Positions 62,973 to 64,000 of a stretch of DNA of 64,000 nt are shown here, one piece after another. Within the stretch, counting starts at the first letter, position 1. Every line of letters begins with the position of its first letter. The translations under genes were made by a program, and so were the position numbers. The DNA comes from Xanthocytophaga agilis. Its GTDB lineage: Bacteria; Bacteroidota; Bacteroidia; Cytophagales; 172606-1. The notes below the pieces were generated by a model. It saw only the letters and a program-made list of their open reading frames with translations. It was not told where the DNA came from and searched no databases. Where the stretch lies: the NCBI RefSeq assembly GCF_030068605.1, contig NZ_JASJOU010000009.1, positions 310,001 to 374,000 on the forward strand, read 5' to 3'.

Positions 62973-63132
62973 TCGAATCGTATAGTCTATCTGAAAACAC
63001 AAATGTAAATCTAAATTTCCTCAAAAATAATACCGGGCTATTTTGTACCATACCAAAATAGTGCTGTTTTTAAAAATATCAGCTTTTTCTCAAAAGCTGA
63101 TCACACACCCATCAATAAACACAAAGGAATAT

Positions 63133-63140
63133 TATCTTTG
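63133..63140 (+). promoter_or_regulatory. -7 box for pyrD
   Basis: TATCTTTG ends 5 bp before the ATG at 63146. Transcription from it would start at or next to the start codon, so pyrD is probably leaderless. Confidence 0.65.
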
Positions 63141-63145
63141 CAGGC

Positions 63146-64000
63146 ATGTACAAATATGTTCTCCAACCCCTCTTCTTCTTACTGGATGCAGAAAAAGCGC
63201 ATCATACTGTTTTTAATCTGGTTAAGTTCTTATTCCGGATACCTTTGGTACCATCTATCTTCCGGGGACTGTATCATATAGCCCATCCCAAACTGGAAAG
63301 AGAACTATTTGGTATTCGTTTTCCCAATCCAGTGGGTATTGCGGCAGGCTTCGACAAAAATGCCGAACTAATCACCGAACTGGCAGATCTGGGGTTTGGA
63401 TTTATTGAAATCGGAACGGTTACTCCCCTTGCTCAACCAGGTAATCCTAAACCCCGCATGTTTCGTCTTAAGGAAGACAAAGCATTGATTAATAGAATGG
63501 GCTTCAATAACGAAGGTGCACAGGCAGCAGCAACCCGTATCCGAAAAATTCGCAAAGCAGAAGCACAAAACCCTCAACGTAAACGGGTAATTATAGGCGG
63601 GAACATTGGAAAGAATAAAGATACACTAAACGAAAATGCCGTTAAAGACTACGAAATCTGTTTTGACGTTTTATTTGATGAAGTAGATTACTTTGTAGTA
63701 AATGTAAGTTCACCTAATACACCTGGCCTAAGGGATTTACAGGATAAAGAACCGTTAATGAACTTATTACAAACCTTACAAGATAAAAATTATCGTAAGC
63801 CAACACCTAAACCAATCTTATTGAAGATAGCGCCAGATTTAACAGAAAAAATGCTGGACGACATTATTGATATTGTACAGCAAACCAAAATTGCCGGTGT
63901 AATTGCAACCAATACAACGATTAGCCGTTCAGGCTTACAATCAGATCTTTCAGCTATACCTAGCCCTGAGGCTGGAGGAGTAAGTGGACAGCCACTTACC
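63146..64000 (+). CDS. pyrD: dihydroorotate dehydrogenase (quinone), 3' end outside the window
   Basis: 285 codons of a class 2 dihydroorotate dehydrogenase are visible, an open frame running off the window. It oxidises dihydroorotate to orotate and feeds electrons to the quinone pool in pyrimidine synthesis. Motifs: membrane-associating N-terminal helix region ([14 protein letters not shown]), [43 protein letters not shown], the catalytic serine region [16 protein letters not shown], and LKIAPDLTE. The start codon is 5 bp after a -7 box. Confidence 0.95.
   Translation, partial: MYKYVLQPLFFLLDAEKAHHTVFNLVKFLFRIPLVPSIFRGLYHIAHPKLERELFGIRFPNPVGIAAGFDKNAELITELADLGFGFIEIGTVTPLAQPGNPKPRMFRLKEDKALINRMGFNNEGAQAAATRIRKIRKAEAQNPQRKRVIIGGNIGKNKDTLNENAVKDYEICFDVLFDEVDYFVVNVSSPNTPGLRDLQDKEPLMNLLQTLQDKNYRKPTPKPILLKIAPDLTEKMLDDIIDIVQQTKIAGVIATNTTISRSGLQSDLSAIPSPEAGGVSGQPLT

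Noticed and set aside
1-64000. tRNA or rRNA genes
   Set aside because: I looked for cloverleaf-like T-arm motifs in the gaps and saw none; a covariance-model scan would be needed to exclude them fully.

Overview
The window is a gene-dense, AT-rich chromosomal segment of a Bacteroidota bacterium, most likely of the order Cytophagales. Evidence: promoters of the TAnnTTTG (-7) type and no clear Shine-Dalgarno sequences; typical families (DUF4296 lipoprotein, DUF3347, DUF2723, PorT-like outer-membrane barrels, single-chain glycyl-tRNA synthetase, S16 with a long charged tail, bacillithiol-type YpdA reductase); and many short convergent operons separated by perfect hairpin terminators. No rRNA, tRNA, prophage, CRISPR array or intact insertion sequence was seen. 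Most genes are housekeeping; the unusual content lies in the intergenic regions.

Layout. 1-5.5 kb: a 5'-truncated hypothetical gene, an outer-membrane barrel, lipoproteins, small membrane proteins and a DUF2306 protein. 5.8-6.0 kb: a 170-bp MITE-like element directly before cinA. 6-13 kb: cinA, a lipoyl E2 acyltransferase, a CHASE3 histidine kinase, a DUF3347 lipoprotein and an exostosin-type glycosyltransferase. 13-21 kb: YpdA, an outer-membrane barrel, prfB with its programmed +1 frameshift, rarA on a divergent promoter, a membrane histidine kinase and murB. 21-24.7 kb: an ECF sigma / membrane protein / outer-membrane protein operon, then a MarR-GNAT operon behind a double palindrome. 24.7-36.7 kb: mutS2, DUF4296, DUF58 cluster, DUF481, prohibitin, M61 peptidase, rpsP, DegT aminotransferase, a heptad-repeat secreted protein and upp. 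37-45 kb: a second ECF sigma/anti-sigma pair, Ppx/GppA, and a SAM-I riboswitch ahead of a patatin gene and metH. 45-64 kb: a large DUF2723 membrane protein, EamA and HAD genes, dapF, rplS, glyS, map, an LLM oxidoreductase, a class A beta-lactamase-like hydrolase, secreted proteins, trpS, EamA, an LptF/G permease and the start of pyrD.

The most interesting structure is a family of degenerate intergenic tandem repeats with a strict 28-bp period, found at three loci (about 20.78-21.02, 54.17-54.29 and 55.20-55.49 kb). It does not code for protein, has no spacers, and matches no repeat class I can name. Beside one array lies a roughly 330-bp GC-rich, hairpin-forming element with imperfect terminal inverted repeats. 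Other points are the SAM-I riboswitch that appears to control a patatin-like lipase together with metH, a 28-bp perfect terminator stem, tandem MarR operators, a 13-heptad Asp/Arg/Glu protein, probable leaderless promoters at pyrD and the DUF4296 gene, and an 18-nt exact repeat around ATG codons at 51.5 and 59.3 kb.
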